Assembly (NCBI GenBank): GCA_044339595.1
Contig: JBIIVF010000096.1
Span: 1-9,760 of the forward strand
Direction: 5' to 3'
From: CAZTGZ01 sp044339595
GTDB lineage: Bacteria > Bacteroidota > Bacteroidia > NS11-12g > UBA9320
Length of the DNA: 9,760 bases
In this document: piece by piece, positions 1 through 6,768 of the stretch
Position numbering within the stretch: position 1 is the stretch's first letter
Layout: each line of letters starts with the position of its first letter
Translations under genes and position numbers: made by a program
Notes under the pieces: model-generated
Seen by the model: only the letters and a program-made list of their open reading frames with translations
Database searches by the model: none
Told to the model about the DNA's origin: nothing

Positions 1-2
1 GT

Positions 3-434
3 TCAAAGGCGGATAAATCCACCCATTATCGACTCAAATGTGACACCTTGTTGAGAAACATGGAAGAAAGTTACAGTGCATTTGTGCCCAAAAATGAAGG
101 TAAAGATAGTCAAGGGATAGCCATGAATCTCACTACATTGCGGTATGAATTGCAAGGACATCAGTATGAAATTGAGTCGATGCGGGTGCCGGCTAAAGAT
201 TCATTGTTTTGGGTTGGAGCACTGAGACTTGCCGTTACTTATTTTAGTCTTTCCTGGGAATTATTACCACGAATCGTGCATCCGCAACTTGATACAGAAA
301 ACCGCCATATTCAAATTGAGAACGAAATCCACAAAAGGGAAAAGGAAGGAATTCTATTTTACCTACAATATGCCCGGCAGTTGCCGAAAGGCCATCAGGA
401 TTACTGGAACAAGTTATTAAATCAAAAATCCTAA
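3..434 (+). CDS. Unrecognised protein, C-terminal part (5' end outside window)
   Basis: The reading frame is open from base 3 to the TAA at 432-434, giving 143 visible residues, so the gene very likely begins left of the window. TTG (48) and ATG (60) codons exist in frame, but the preceding codons (encoding SKADKSTHYRLKCDTL) read as ordinary protein and there is no upstream stop, so I treat it as partial. The visible part is soluble-looking and mixed in charge. It has a hydrophobic stretch near WVGALRLAVTYFSLSW and a charged, probably helical end (IENEIHKREKEG). I recognise no family. It is followed after only 5 bp by the lipoprotein gene on the same strand, so the two are probably cotranscribed. 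Confidence 0.65.
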   Translation, partial: SKADKSTHYRLKCDTLLRNMEESYSAFVPKNEGKDSQGIAMNLTTLRYELQGHQYEIESMRVPAKDSLFWVGALRLAVTYFSLSWELLPRIVHPQLDTENRHIQIENEIHKREKEGILFYLQYARQLPKGHQDYWNKLLNQKS

Positions 435-439
435 ACATC

Positions 440-1102
440 ATGAATACGTCTTTATCAAAGTTATTCCCTTTTATTTTTGCAATCGTATTCCTAAGCAGTT
501 GTTTGAGCAGGGATCCCAAACTGATCAATATCTGCGATCAAAAGGGTACCGTGGTTGACCATACCGGCTTAGATGGTTGTAAGTGGATCATTGAACAAGA
601 AGATGGAAGCAAGCTTGTTCCCATCGCTGCTGATCAGCAGAAATACAATTGGAAAGATGGCACGCAGATCAATTTTGGATTTGAAAATGAAAATGAAATC
701 AATACCTGTATGGCCGGTCAAACCATCCACTTAACCTGTTTAAAGGAAGTGACTGCAAAGCCGTGCGATGGAATGAGTGTTCCGGTTCTCTCTTTTCCGG
801 AAGATTCATTCGCCCGTCAACCAAGCTACAATATCATCGAACATTCCGTTCAAAAAGGAAGGCTCACCTTAAAAATTGGTTTTAGCGGCTGCGATCCGGA
901 TAGAGATTTTGCGTTGTGGATTTCAAATGTGGCCTCTAAAAGTTTACCTCCAAAACGAACCGCTAGCATAAATTTTACAGAGCAGGCTTGTCTGGCGTAT
1001 TTTGTAAAGGAGTTGTGCTTTGATATTTCCTTTCTCACCGAAAAAACCATTCTGACCTTCCGGTGGAACGGTCAGGTGAAGGAAATTGAAGTGAATCCTT
1101 AA
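440..1102 (+). CDS. Small two-domain lipoprotein, function unknown
   Basis: 220 residues. The N-terminus is a lipoprotein signal: a hydrophobic core at residues 8-17 and a lipobox LSSC at 18-21 with Cys21 as the lipidated residue. The residue after Cys is Leu, so retention or surface export cannot be decided. Residues 31-104 hold a module with the motif TGLDGCKWIIEQEDGSKLVP and paired cysteines (32, 47, 90, 100, 109); from memory this module recurs in short Bacteroidota lipoproteins of unknown role. Residues 114-216 look like a second beta-rich domain with cysteines 151, 184 and 193. The many cysteines suggest disulfides in the periplasm or at the outer membrane. The ATG lies 5 bp after the preceding stop. 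The gene ends 6 bp from the convergent rsmG stop, with no obvious hairpin terminator between them. The gene is intact; its function is not inferable. Confidence 0.85.
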   Translation: MNTSLSKLFPFIFAIVFLSSCLSRDPKLINICDQKGTVVDHTGLDGCKWIIEQEDGSKLVPIAADQQKYNWKDGTQINFGFENENEINTCMAGQTIHLTCLKEVTAKPCDGMSVPVLSFPEDSFARQPSYNIIEHSVQKGRLTLKIGFSGCDPDRDFALWISNVASKSLPPKRTASINFTEQACLAYFVKELCFDISFLTEKTILTFRWNGQVKEIEVNP

Positions 1103-1108
1103 TTAGGT

Positions 1109-1744
1109 TTACGCGTGGACGTGAACCACTTTTTTGGTTTCAAAAAAAGGCGTTTCAAAGATTTCAGAAATGGGATAAAGATCCACAGAAAGGTCCGGAA
1201 AAACATCTAAAAATTCCTCAATTTCCTCATCGAGATCTCCACCCTTCAAGGCAATCAATCCATGGGCTTTTTGGTCATCCGAAAATTGATTTAGCTTTCC
1301 TTCAATCATAGCATATAAGGGCGCCAAACGGGTTACAGCACGCGCCACCACTGCATCAAAATGACCTTCGACCGCTTCAGCACGACTGGCAAAGGCTTGT
1401 ACGTTCTTCAGATCCAGGACTTCGGCAATGTCTTTTACCACCACGATTTTCTTGGCAATGGAATCAGAAAGAGAAAATTGAACGTCAGGAAACAATATGG
1501 CCAAGGGAATTCCGGGGAAACCACCTCCTGTGCCGATATCCAATATTTTCATTCCGGGGCTAAATTCAAAAAATCCGGCGATGGACAAAGAATGCAAGAC
1601 ATGTTTTTCGTACAAGCCATCCATATCCTTCCTTGATATAACGTTGATTTTACTGTTCCAATCTTGATAAAGGGATTCCAACTTCTCAAAATCAGAGATT
1701 TGCCGATCCGTAAGGCCGGGGAAATGAGATAAGATTAGCTCCAT
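1109..1744 (-). CDS. rsmG: 16S rRNA (guanine527-N7)-methyltransferase RsmG (GidB)
   Basis: 211 residues, close to the usual family length of about 205-240. RsmG uses S-adenosylmethionine to methylate N7 of G527 in the 530 loop of 16S rRNA; in other bacteria its loss gives low-level streptomycin resistance. The N-terminal signature WNSKINVISRKD is at 29-40. The SAM-binding motif I ILDIGTGGGFPGIPLA is at 67-82. An ARAV motif is at 134-137 and LKGG at 166-169, both typical of the family. The ATG lies inside the 3' end of the upstream glycosyltransferase gene (10 bp overlap), so the two are translationally coupled and probably share the promoter at 2862-2895. It converges on the lipoprotein gene with a 6 bp gap. 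The assignment is firm. Confidence 0.96.
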   Translation of the reverse strand: MELILSHFPGLTDRQISDFEKLESLYQDWNSKINVISRKDMDGLYEKHVLHSLSIAGFFEFSPGMKILDIGTGGGFPGIPLAILFPDVQFSLSDSIAKKIVVVKDIAEVLDLKNVQAFASRAEAVEGHFDAVVARAVTRLAPLYAMIEGKLNQFSDDQKAHGLIALKGGDLDEEIEEFLDVFPDLSVDLYPISEIFETPFFETKKVVHVHA

Positions 1745-2853
1745 TTTTCAGGTTTTATGAAAATACTTCGTACGCCTACAAATACATTATAGAAAACAAA
1801 AACCATATCGAGCAAGGGCAACATCACCAAAGGTCTGGTGCTTTCCAGTTTTCTGGCGGCCGGAACGAACACCACATATTGAAGCAATGTTTTGAATCCG
1901 AAGATGCCGAGCAATATGCGCCAATCGAAACCCATAATCAGCAAGGCAACGAACGTTCCATAAAATAAAAGGTGCATGGAGGCATATAAACCAAGCCAGA
2001 ATTTATGCTTGAGTTTGTAGTGATTGCCGGTGCTGAGATGACGTGATTTTTGTTTCCACCAACGTTTGAAGTTCTTTTTCGGGAGGGTTTCTACAAAACT
2101 TTCTTTTACAATCTGTACACGCGTGTTTTCAGGTGTGGCGCATTCGTTCACAAATAAATCGTCATCACCGGAAAGCAAATGTTGATGTCTGGCAAATCCT
2201 TTGCGTCTAAAGAACAAATCGCGGGTATAACTCAGATTTCGTCCCACACCCATGTAGGGCATACCATTGAGTGCATGACCGAGATATTGCAAGGCAGTGT
2301 GAAGCGTTTCAAATTGAATAAACCAATTGAGGGGTGCCCATCCTTTTTTGTAGGGAGAATAACCAATGATGATGTCTGTTTTATCATCAATCGCATTCAT
2401 CATGCTCGTAATCCAGTGTGGGGTGGCCGGTTGACAATCCGCATCGGTTAGCAGCAAACGGTTGTGTTTGGCAGCTTTGATCCCCATGGTAACCGCAAAT
2501 TTTTTTCCGCGATGAAATCGTTCTTCAATGTTAAGGGTTACCACCTTTAAATGAGGAACCAACTTGTCAAGCTCATCGAGAAAGTCATGAGTGCCCTCCC
2601 AGGAACCATCATCCACCACAATTACTTCAAATTCAGGATAATCCTGATCTAAAACAGACGGAAGAAATTTTTCGAGGTTTTCTTTTTCGTTTCTGGCACA
2701 AATGATCACTGAAACCGGGGGGTATTCTTTGCCGGATTTAGGCGATGGAGCTTTAAACCGTGAAACTTTATTAAATACCAGGAGGTAGTACGCGAGCAAT
2801 ACGATGCTCGCGAGTGCAAATAAAATGAGTAAAATGAGAATAGAACCGCTCAT
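1735..2853 (-). CDS. Membrane-anchored glycosyltransferase family 2
   Basis: 372 residues. An N-terminal membrane helix (about 4-27) is followed by a GT-A catalytic domain: SVIICARNE at 48-56, VVDDGS at 79-84 (nucleotide-sugar binding), the metal-binding DAD in TDADC at 136-140, and the acceptor-side GDDDLFVNE at 229-237. A WKQKSRH segment at 266-272 stands where processive GT2 enzymes carry a Q/RxxRW motif. Three further membrane helices follow (about 286-308, 311-331, 343-365). This layout matches GT2 enzymes that build polysaccharides or glycolipids at the inner face of the cytoplasmic membrane; the sugar and acceptor cannot be read from sequence. It overlaps rsmG by 10 bp. The ATG sits 8 bp downstream of a consensus -7 element, giving a very short leader. 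Confidence 0.93.
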   Translation of the reverse strand: MSGSILILLILFALASIVLLAYYLLVFNKVSRFKAPSPKSGKEYPPVSVIICARNEKENLEKFLPSVLDQDYPEFEVIVVDDGSWEGTHDFLDELDKLVPHLKVVTLNIEERFHRGKKFAVTMGIKAAKHNRLLLTDADCQPATPHWITSMMNAIDDKTDIIIGYSPYKKGWAPLNWFIQFETLHTALQYLGHALNGMPYMGVGRNLSYTRDLFFRRKGFARHQHLLSGDDDLFVNECATPENTRVQIVKESFVETLPKKNFKRWWKQKSRHLSTGNHYKLKHKFWLGLYASMHLLFYGTFVALLIMGFDWRILLGIFGFKTLLQYVVFVPAARKLESTRPLVMLPLLDMVFVFYNVFVGVRSIFIKPEKWS

Positions 2854-2861
2854 GAACGCTG

Positions 2862-2895
2862 CAAAGGTAAATCCTGATCAGATAGCGTTTTCAAC
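2862..2895 (-). promoter_or_regulatory. Promoter of glycosyltransferase-rsmG operon
   Basis: On the minus strand TACCTTTG (2862-2869) matches the Bacteroidota -7 consensus TAnnTTTG exactly. GTTG (2892-2895) is a plausible -33 element at 22 bp spacing, slightly longer than usual. Transcription would start about 4-8 bases before the ATG at 2853. This is seen by motif only. Confidence 0.55.
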
Positions 2896-2921
2896 GAAAA
2901 TGAAGGCAATGTGTATAAATA

Positions 2922-5549
2922 TCAACCGTTCTGTTTAAATCCTATTCCTCCGGACATTCTTTCATGGGCGATTTTTATCACATCTATTTCCTTGAAATCT
3001 TCAGGAATGACGGTATGAATCATTTCTTCATTCCGGTCGTTGGCAGGTATGCCGCTCATCCTCAGGTGTTGCCTGCGAATGGCTTCTTCCACCACTTTTC
3101 TCACTGCCCGACCGTTTCCAAAATATTTGTCCCTGCCTTCATACATGCCGGCCATCAATTCGGTTAATTTGGTTTTGGCCTCTTCGCTTGTTTTCAGGCC
3201 GTTTTCAGAAAGTTGATGTTCGGCGATGTGAAGCAGTTCTTTTTCGTTGAAATCGGCAAAGAAGAAAGTTCTGTCGAAACGAGATTTAAGACCCGGGTTC
3301 GACTCCAGAAAACGTCGCATATTCTCAGTATATCCCGCAGCGATCACGATGAATTGACCACGATGATCTTCCATTCTTTTCAGGATAATTTCAATGGCTT
3401 CTTTTCCAAAATCAGAGTTTCCTCCTTCTGTTAATGAATAGGCCTCGTCGATGAATAACACACCGCCCATTGCTTTTTCGATGATTTCTCCGGTTTTGAT
3501 GGCGGTTTGTCCCACATATCCACCCACCAAAGTCTGACGGTCGCATTCGATCAAATGACCGCGTTCCAGAATGCCGAGTGCCTTATAGATTTGAGCAAGA
3601 ATTCTGGCTACAGTGGTTTTTCCGGTACCCGGATTTCCGGTAAATACGGTATGAAGAGAAAACGCATCTCTCACATCTTTGCCGGTCTCTTTATAGTAAC
3701 GCACCAATTTGATCAGGTCTTCGATGTCATTTTTTACGCTTTCCAAACCAATCATACGTTGAAGCTTGGTCACAGATTCCTTGAGCAGTTCCTCATCAAT
3801 AGGAATATCGGCATAGAGTTTTGATTTTTTAACGCTGAGCTTGTCTACATCCGCCAAAGTGAGGGTAGAAAGCTCATCCATGGTTAATGAAGCGGGATTG
3901 GCCACTTCCATCACGCGCAATCCGAGGTTCATCTTGCATTCATCAATCAAAGAATTCACCAATCGGGCATTTCCGAAAAATTCATCCCGATCGCGGTAGG
4001 CAGAAACCAACTTTTTATACAAGGCTTCTTTAGCTTCCGGATTCATTCTAACTCCACGACGTTCTGCAGAATATTCAGCAATTTGGATCAGCTCCTGTGG
4101 CACATAATCGGGGAAATTGTAAACCATGTTGAATCTTGATTTCAAACCGGGATTAGATTCAAGGAAAACATCCATTTCTTGTGGATATCCCGCTACTATA
4201 ATGGCAATATCTTCTCCTTCTGACAATTCTTTGAGCAATATTTCAATGGCTTCTTTTCCAAAGTCTTTGGCGTCATCATCTTTGCGTGCAAGGGAGTACG
4301 CCTCATCAATAAATAAAATGCCTCCTTTGGCTTTTTTGATGGCGGCTTTGGTTTTTGGCGCGGTTTGGCCAATGAATTCAGCCACCAAATCTCCGCGGTC
4401 TACTTCGTGTACATGTCCTTTTGAAAGCAAGCCGAGTTTCTTGTAAATTTTACCAAGCTTACGGGCTACCGTGGTTTTTCCCGTTCCCGGATTTCCTTTG
4501 AAAACAGCATGCAAGCTGATGGGTTCAGATTCTTCCAACCCTTTATCTTTTCTGAGGGTGATAAAACTCAGGTAATGGCTGTATTCTCTTACTTTGCTTT
4601 TTACATCGCCTAACCCAATCAAACTTTCCAGCTCTTCCATGATGCCTTCGATGCTGTCATCGGAGACATTCGGTTTGCCTTGTAGCGTTTGAACCACCGT
4701 ACCATCGTCGGTTCTGGATTTGGTAATTTGAAAATCTGTTTCTTTGGCTTCAACATAGTCATCGCCGATTTTGAAGGCTTTGGTGGCGATGAGTTTGTCC
4801 ATGAAAAGTATATCTACATAGTAGGTGTCTTTCATCCAGGTTCCGATATTATCAGAACCCCAACCGATGGTGAGCGAAAATTCTTTGTCCTGCGGATACA
4901 CAAAGAACAATTTCGAGATGCTGCCTTTGAGTAGATGGGCGGATGTTCTGAAATTGAACGTGAGTTCGCAGGTCCAGTACTGAACATTGTTGATCAGGTT
5001 AAGGGCATTAAATTCTGCCCACACATATCGGGTATAATTGATGTTGAAGGTGCTGTAATACTTCCGTTGTTCGATGTTTACGTTGGCATCCGGACCTTCA
5101 TAAAGCTTGATAGATTGAATATCGAAGTAGGGGCGGGTGCTGCTCTCTTTCAAGGGGCCGTATTCTTGAATGTAGAAATGTTTTTCGGCCACCATTTCAT
5201 TTTCTATCCAGGCCTCCCATTTATAGACCCCTTTTTTCCAGTACCCACCCGCTGTGCGGGTTCCCCAGCCTTCACGCACGTAAATAGTATGGTTGTTTTG
5301 AGAAATCTCTCTTTCGCAATTGAGGTCGCAGATTTCTTTTTTATCCTGATCAAAACATTTCAGATGGAGGTTGAGGTTCCAGTCTTTGCGTTTGAAGTGC
5401 AGGTTAAAAAAAGAAAATTCGCAATACACGTAGCTGCTTTCTGATTCGTCAAAAACAGAGCGGTATTTTTTCTTATTCTCGGCGAGCCATTCGGTAGAGC
5501 CGTAGATTTTGATGTTTCTGAACAGGTAGTTCTTTTGAGTGCTTGCCAT
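2922..5549 (-). CDS. Tandem AAA+ ATPase of CbxX/CfqX (SpoVK-like) type with duplicated N-terminal beta-rich module
   Basis: 875 residues. The C-terminal two thirds hold two AAA+ domains. Domain 1 (about 300-545) has Walker A GNPGTGKT at 352-359, Walker B ILFIDE at 411-416, a sensor-1 region VAGY at 452-455, arginine-finger region NPGLKSRF at 466-473 and GNAR at 526-529. Domain 2 (about 590-830) has Walker A at 638-645, VLFIDE at 696-701 (after G at 696 as GVLFIDE), NPGLKSRF at 751-758 and GNGR at 811-814. Both domains keep all catalytic motifs, so both should hydrolyse ATP. Residues 8-128 and 141-262 form a duplicated unit (see the repeat entry) with no family I recognise. Members of this class remodel partner proteins (Rubisco activase CbxX; EccA-like proteins in type VII secretion); the partner here is unknown. 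No signal peptide, so cytoplasmic. The ATG at 5549 has an imperfect -7 element TAATCTTG at 5561-5568. It is monocistronic by its flanks, 68 bp from the next gene. Confidence 0.9.
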   Translation of the reverse strand: MASTQKNYLFRNIKIYGSTEWLAENKKKYRSVFDESESSYVYCEFSFFNLHFKRKDWNLNLHLKCFDQDKKEICDLNCEREISQNNHTIYVREGWGTRTAGGYWKKGVYKWEAWIENEMVAEKHFYIQEYGPLKESSTRPYFDIQSIKLYEGPDANVNIEQRKYYSTFNINYTRYVWAEFNALNLINNVQYWTCELTFNFRTSAHLLKGSISKLFFVYPQDKEFSLTIGWGSDNIGTWMKDTYYVDILFMDKLIATKAFKIGDDYVEAKETDFQITKSRTDDGTVVQTLQGKPNVSDDSIEGIMEELESLIGLGDVKSKVREYSHYLSFITLRKDKGLEESEPISLHAVFKGNPGTGKTTVARKLGKIYKKLGLLSKGHVHEVDRGDLVAEFIGQTAPKTKAAIKKAKGGILFIDEAYSLARKDDDAKDFGKEAIEILLKELSEGEDIAIIVAGYPQEMDVFLESNPGLKSRFNMVYNFPDYVPQELIQIAEYSAERRGVRMNPEAKEALYKKLVSAYRDRDEFFGNARLVNSLIDECKMNLGLRVMEVANPASLTMDELSTLTLADVDKLSVKKSKLYADIPIDEELLKESVTKLQRMIGLESVKNDIEDLIKLVRYYKETGKDVRDAFSLHTVFTGNPGTGKTTVARILAQIYKALGILERGHLIECDRQTLVGGYVGQTAIKTGEIIEKAMGGVLFIDEAYSLTEGGNSDFGKEAIEIILKRMEDHRGQFIVIAAGYTENMRRFLESNPGLKSRFDRTFFFADFNEKELLHIAEHQLSENGLKTSEEAKTKLTELMAGMYEGRDKYFGNGRAVRKVVEEAIRRQHLRMSGIPANDRNEEMIHTVIPEDFKEIDVIKIAHERMSGGIGFKQNG
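4764..5528 (-). repeat. Internal duplication: two beta-rich units at the N-terminus of the AAA+ protein
   Basis: Residues 8-128 and 141-262 of the AAA+ protein align as two copies of one unit. IKIYGSTE matches IKLYEGPD at the start. RSVFDESESSYVYCEFSFFNL matches the spacing and pattern of STFNINYTRYVWAEFNALNL in the middle. REGWGTRTAGGYWKKGVY matches TIGWGSDNIGTWMKDTYY. Each copy ends in a similar strand, AEKHFYI and ATKAFKI. The copies are diverged at the protein level, so the duplication is old. It is probably a beta-sandwich pair acting as a substrate or partner-binding platform; that role is inference. Confidence 0.6.
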
Positions 5550-5635
5550 GGTTTGTCAGGCAAGATTAAGAAGAAATTCTATAAAAAGCAGGAATTAATC
5601 TCTGATTAGTGTCAAAAAAACGGCTTAAAAAAAAT

Positions 5636-5666
5636 TATGGTATAATCATGAAAAGTTCTATTTTTG
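5636..5666 (+). promoter_or_regulatory. Promoter of the tRNA cluster
   Basis: TATTTTTG at 5659-5666 matches the Bacteroidota -7 consensus TAnnTTTG exactly. TATG at 5636-5639 is one base from the TTTG -33 element, at 19 bp spacing. The predicted start is about 5671, roughly 12 bases before the mature tRNA-Ser 5' end at 5683. Confidence 0.65.
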
Positions 5667-5682
5667 CACCCTCTTAAGGAAA

Positions 5683-5772
<90 letters not shown>

Positions 5773-5797
5773 AGGGTAACTCAGTAATCCTAATTTT

Positions 5798-5871
5798 CGG
5801 GGTGTAGCGTAGCCCGGTATCGCGTCTGCTTTGGGAGCAGAAGGTCGTAGGTTCGAATCCTGCCACCCCGA
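5798..5871 (+). tRNA. tRNA-Pro (anticodon TGG)
   Basis: A 74-base tRNA. Acceptor CGGGGTG (5798-5804) pairs with CACCCCG (5864-5870), discriminator A at 5871. The anticodon stem TCTGC/GCAGA encloses loop TTTGGGA with TGG at 5832-5834, and the T-loop motif GTTCGAATC is present. The gene begins 26 bases after tRNA-Ser and has no obvious promoter of its own, so it is probably cotranscribed with it. CCA is not encoded. Confidence 0.96.
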
Positions 5872-5880
5872 CAAAAAAGT

Positions 5881-5903
5881 GAGGCCCCGGCCTCTCTTTT
5901 TTT
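5881..5903 (+). terminator. Hairpin terminator between tRNA-Pro and tRNA-Arg
   Basis: GAGGCC (5881-5886) and GGCCTC (5889-5894) form a GC-rich stem, effectively five pairs with a four-base CCCG loop. It is followed by TCT and a run of Ts to 5903. It has the form of a rho-independent terminator only 9 bases after tRNA-Pro. As it precedes tRNA-Arg, either termination is partial or tRNA-Arg has its own start. Confidence 0.7.
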
Positions 5904-5919
5904 GGATGAAAATCCGGAC

Positions 5920-5993
5920 GCACCCATAGCTCAACAGGATAGAGCAACGGTTTTCTAAACCGTAGGTTTCAGGTTCGAGCCCTGATGGGTGCA
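5920..5993 (+). tRNA. tRNA-Arg (anticodon TCT)
   Basis: A 74-base tRNA. Acceptor GCACCCA (5920-5926) pairs with TGGGTGC (5986-5992), discriminator A at 5993. The anticodon stem ACGGT/ACCGT encloses loop TTTCTAA with TCT at 5954-5956, reading AGA and AGG. The T arm GTTCGAGCC is present. It lies beyond a hairpin terminator and immediately before another. I see no convincing TAnnTTTG element in the 16 bases between the first terminator and the tRNA. CCA is not encoded. Confidence 0.95.
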
Positions 5994-5997
5994 CAAA

Positions 5998-6026
5998 AGA
6001 CTGTCGAGAGACGGTCTTTTTTTTTT
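5998..6026 (+). terminator. Rho-independent terminator of the tRNA cluster
   Basis: AGACTGTC (5998-6005) pairs with GACGGTCT (6010-6017), eight pairs including one G-T wobble, around a GAGA tetraloop. A run of ten Ts ends the structure (6017-6026). It begins 5 bases after tRNA-Arg. Confidence 0.88.
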
Positions 6027-6104
6027 GTAAGATTTTTAAATGATTGAATTTTGATAGTTTGAGCTATTCATGATGAATTCATTTTCGGCCGCTTTTTCTT
6101 ATCA

Positions 6105-6174
6105 TCATTTCTCCGAAATTAACCTGCTAAATCTCTCACCTTCTGTTTTAATTACCACTAGATAATTACCCGCC
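6105..6174 (-). repeat. Direct repeat copy A (T9SS-tail DNA)
   Basis: These 70 bases align without gaps to 6769-6838 (constant offset 664). I count 9 differences by eye, so about 61 of 70 identical. Both copies have the same orientation. Recombination between them would delete the toxin-antitoxin remnant and the tail of the cargo gene while restoring one complete tail. Confidence 0.85.
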
Positions 6175-6191
6175 CTTTGTTGTGCTCCGAG
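6105..6191 (-). pseudogene. Orphan T9SS sorting-tail remnant (3' end of a secreted-protein gene)
   Basis: On the minus strand the open stretch from 6191 to the TGA at 6105-6107 encodes 28 residues ending AGNYLVVIKTEGERFSRL plus ISEK. The last 22 residues match the end of the neighbouring T9SS cargo (PGNYVVVIKTEGERFSRV plus ISVK) at 18 of 22 positions. The frame is stopped by TGA at 6192-6194 and there is no start codon, so this is a fragment and not a gene. It is either the stump of a paralogous cargo gene whose body was lost or a local duplication of the neighbour's 3' end. The preceding residues (LGAQQR) do not match the neighbour but suit a generic tail, which favours a lost paralogue. Confidence 0.75.
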
Positions 6192-6230
6192 TCAGTCTGT
6201 CGTCTCTTGCACAATTTTGGAAAATAACGG

Positions 6231-6478
6231 TTAATCTAGTGGTCGCCTCGTTAAATCCCTAGCGGAATGATGAATAGTCAAAATGTGAATTGTTTCGGCA
6301 TCTCATTATTCATCTCCGGAACCGGTTTCCCTGCTAATGGATATCGTTTCAGAATATTTGTTCTTATTTTTAATTTAATGGTTTATATTTTCTCAAACCT
6401 TACAGAATTTCTTGAGATATAATCATAAATTCCCTTTAGATCTTCAATGGCAAGATTCGTCCATTTTACTTGAACCAT
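6231..6478 (-). pseudogene. Broken RelE/ParE-family toxin gene
   Basis: The ATG at 6478 overlaps the antitoxin stop by 13 bases, as is usual in type II modules. The first 31 codons give MVQVKWTNLAIEDLKGIYDY followed by ISRNSVRFEKI, the N-terminal helix pattern of RelE/ParE toxins, then an in-frame TAA (6383-6385). The same frame continues past it with TIKLKIRTNILKRYPLAGKP and VPEMNNE, the family's central RYPxxGxxVPE block, to a TGA at 6278-6280. The conserved C-terminus ILTIHHSARDLTRRPLD is then found in another frame (6284-6234) and ends with TAA at 6231-6233. The region normally carrying the IREL..GNYRI-type strands is missing, so there is a nonsense codon plus an internal deletion that shifts the frame. 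No functional toxin is expected. The assignment to the family is from motif recognition only. Confidence 0.8.
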
Positions 6479-6642
6479 TTTTTCATTTCAATTTCCTCCT
6501 CATTCAAAACTTCGTTTCTCTCTGATTGTTGGTTTCCTCTTTCCATCTTGTCTAGAAGAATAATTTTATCAATAAGTTCCTCCAAAGTGAACTCATCTGG
6601 AAACTGTTCAAGAGTCAAGGTCAGTTGTTTCTTAGTTATCAT
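6466..6642 (-). CDS. Antitoxin of a type II (RelE/ParE-like) toxin-antitoxin module
   Basis: A complete 58-residue gene on the minus strand: ATG at 6642, TAA at 6466-6468. The protein starts MITKKQLTLTLEQFPDEFTL, continues with the helical EELIDKIILLDKMERGNQQ, and ends with an acidic EEE and KKWFK. This build (short N-terminal helical part with LEQFPDEFTLEELIDKI, then a G-x-Q-type linker and an acidic tail) resembles Bacteroidota antitoxins found upstream of RelE/ParE toxins. The call rests mainly on the overlap with the toxin remnant. It would bind and neutralise the toxin and probably repress its own promoter. A near-consensus -7 element TATCTTCG lies at 6660-6667. The gene has no disruption although its partner is dead, so it may be a recent orphan or be kept to counter related toxins elsewhere. 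Confidence 0.78.
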   Translation of the reverse strand: MITKKQLTLTLEQFPDEFTLEELIDKIILLDKMERGNQQSERNEVLNEEEIEMKKWFK

Positions 6643-6659
6643 TGTTAGAATCTTTGAAA

Positions 6660-6667
6660 CGAAGATA
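6660..6667 (-). promoter_or_regulatory. Possible -7 element of the antitoxin gene
   Basis: TATCTTCG on the minus strand differs by one base from TAnnTTTG and lies 17 bases upstream of the antitoxin ATG. No TTTG-like -33 element is seen at the expected distance, so this is tentative. Confidence 0.3.
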
Positions 6668-6768
6668 AGAAAATTCAGCTTTTCTAAGTGACTTTTTGAT
6701 GTTGTTCCCGAGACAAATGTTTCTTAGGGACGGCAATCGGGCATGTAGCTGATCAACCACATTTCCAG

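Noticed and set aside
4935..5444. Plus-strand open frame of 169 codons within the AAA+ gene
   Set aside because: It is antisense to a conserved-looking coding region, has no promoter or family resemblance, and is a shadow of codon bias in the minus-strand gene.
5360..5563. Minus-strand open frame overlapping the start of the AAA+ gene in another frame
   Set aside because: Out-of-frame shadow; its translation is Lys/Thr/Ser-rich without any domain, while the AAA+ frame continues intact through it.
5641..5646. TATAAT, a perfect sigma-70-style -10 box
   Set aside because: No -35 box stands at 16-18 bp upstream, and the Bacteroidota-type TATTTTTG at 5659-5666 with a -33 partner explains the tRNA promoter better. 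TATAAT is easily found by chance in AT-rich DNA.
5960..5995. Possible attachment site: duplicated tRNA-Arg 3' end elsewhere in the window
   Set aside because: I looked for a second copy of the GATGGGTGC-containing end in the right part and saw none, so no att pair is claimed.
6066..6078. Short palindrome ATTCATGATGAAT downstream of the tRNA terminator
   Set aside because: Small, AT-rich, with no nearby promoter or start codon that it could control; likely chance.
6470..6691. Plus-strand open frame of 73 codons
   Set aside because: It is antisense to the antitoxin gene, with a low-complexity Ser/Ile/Phe-rich translation. The minus-strand reading has clear family character and the expected overlap with the toxin remnant.
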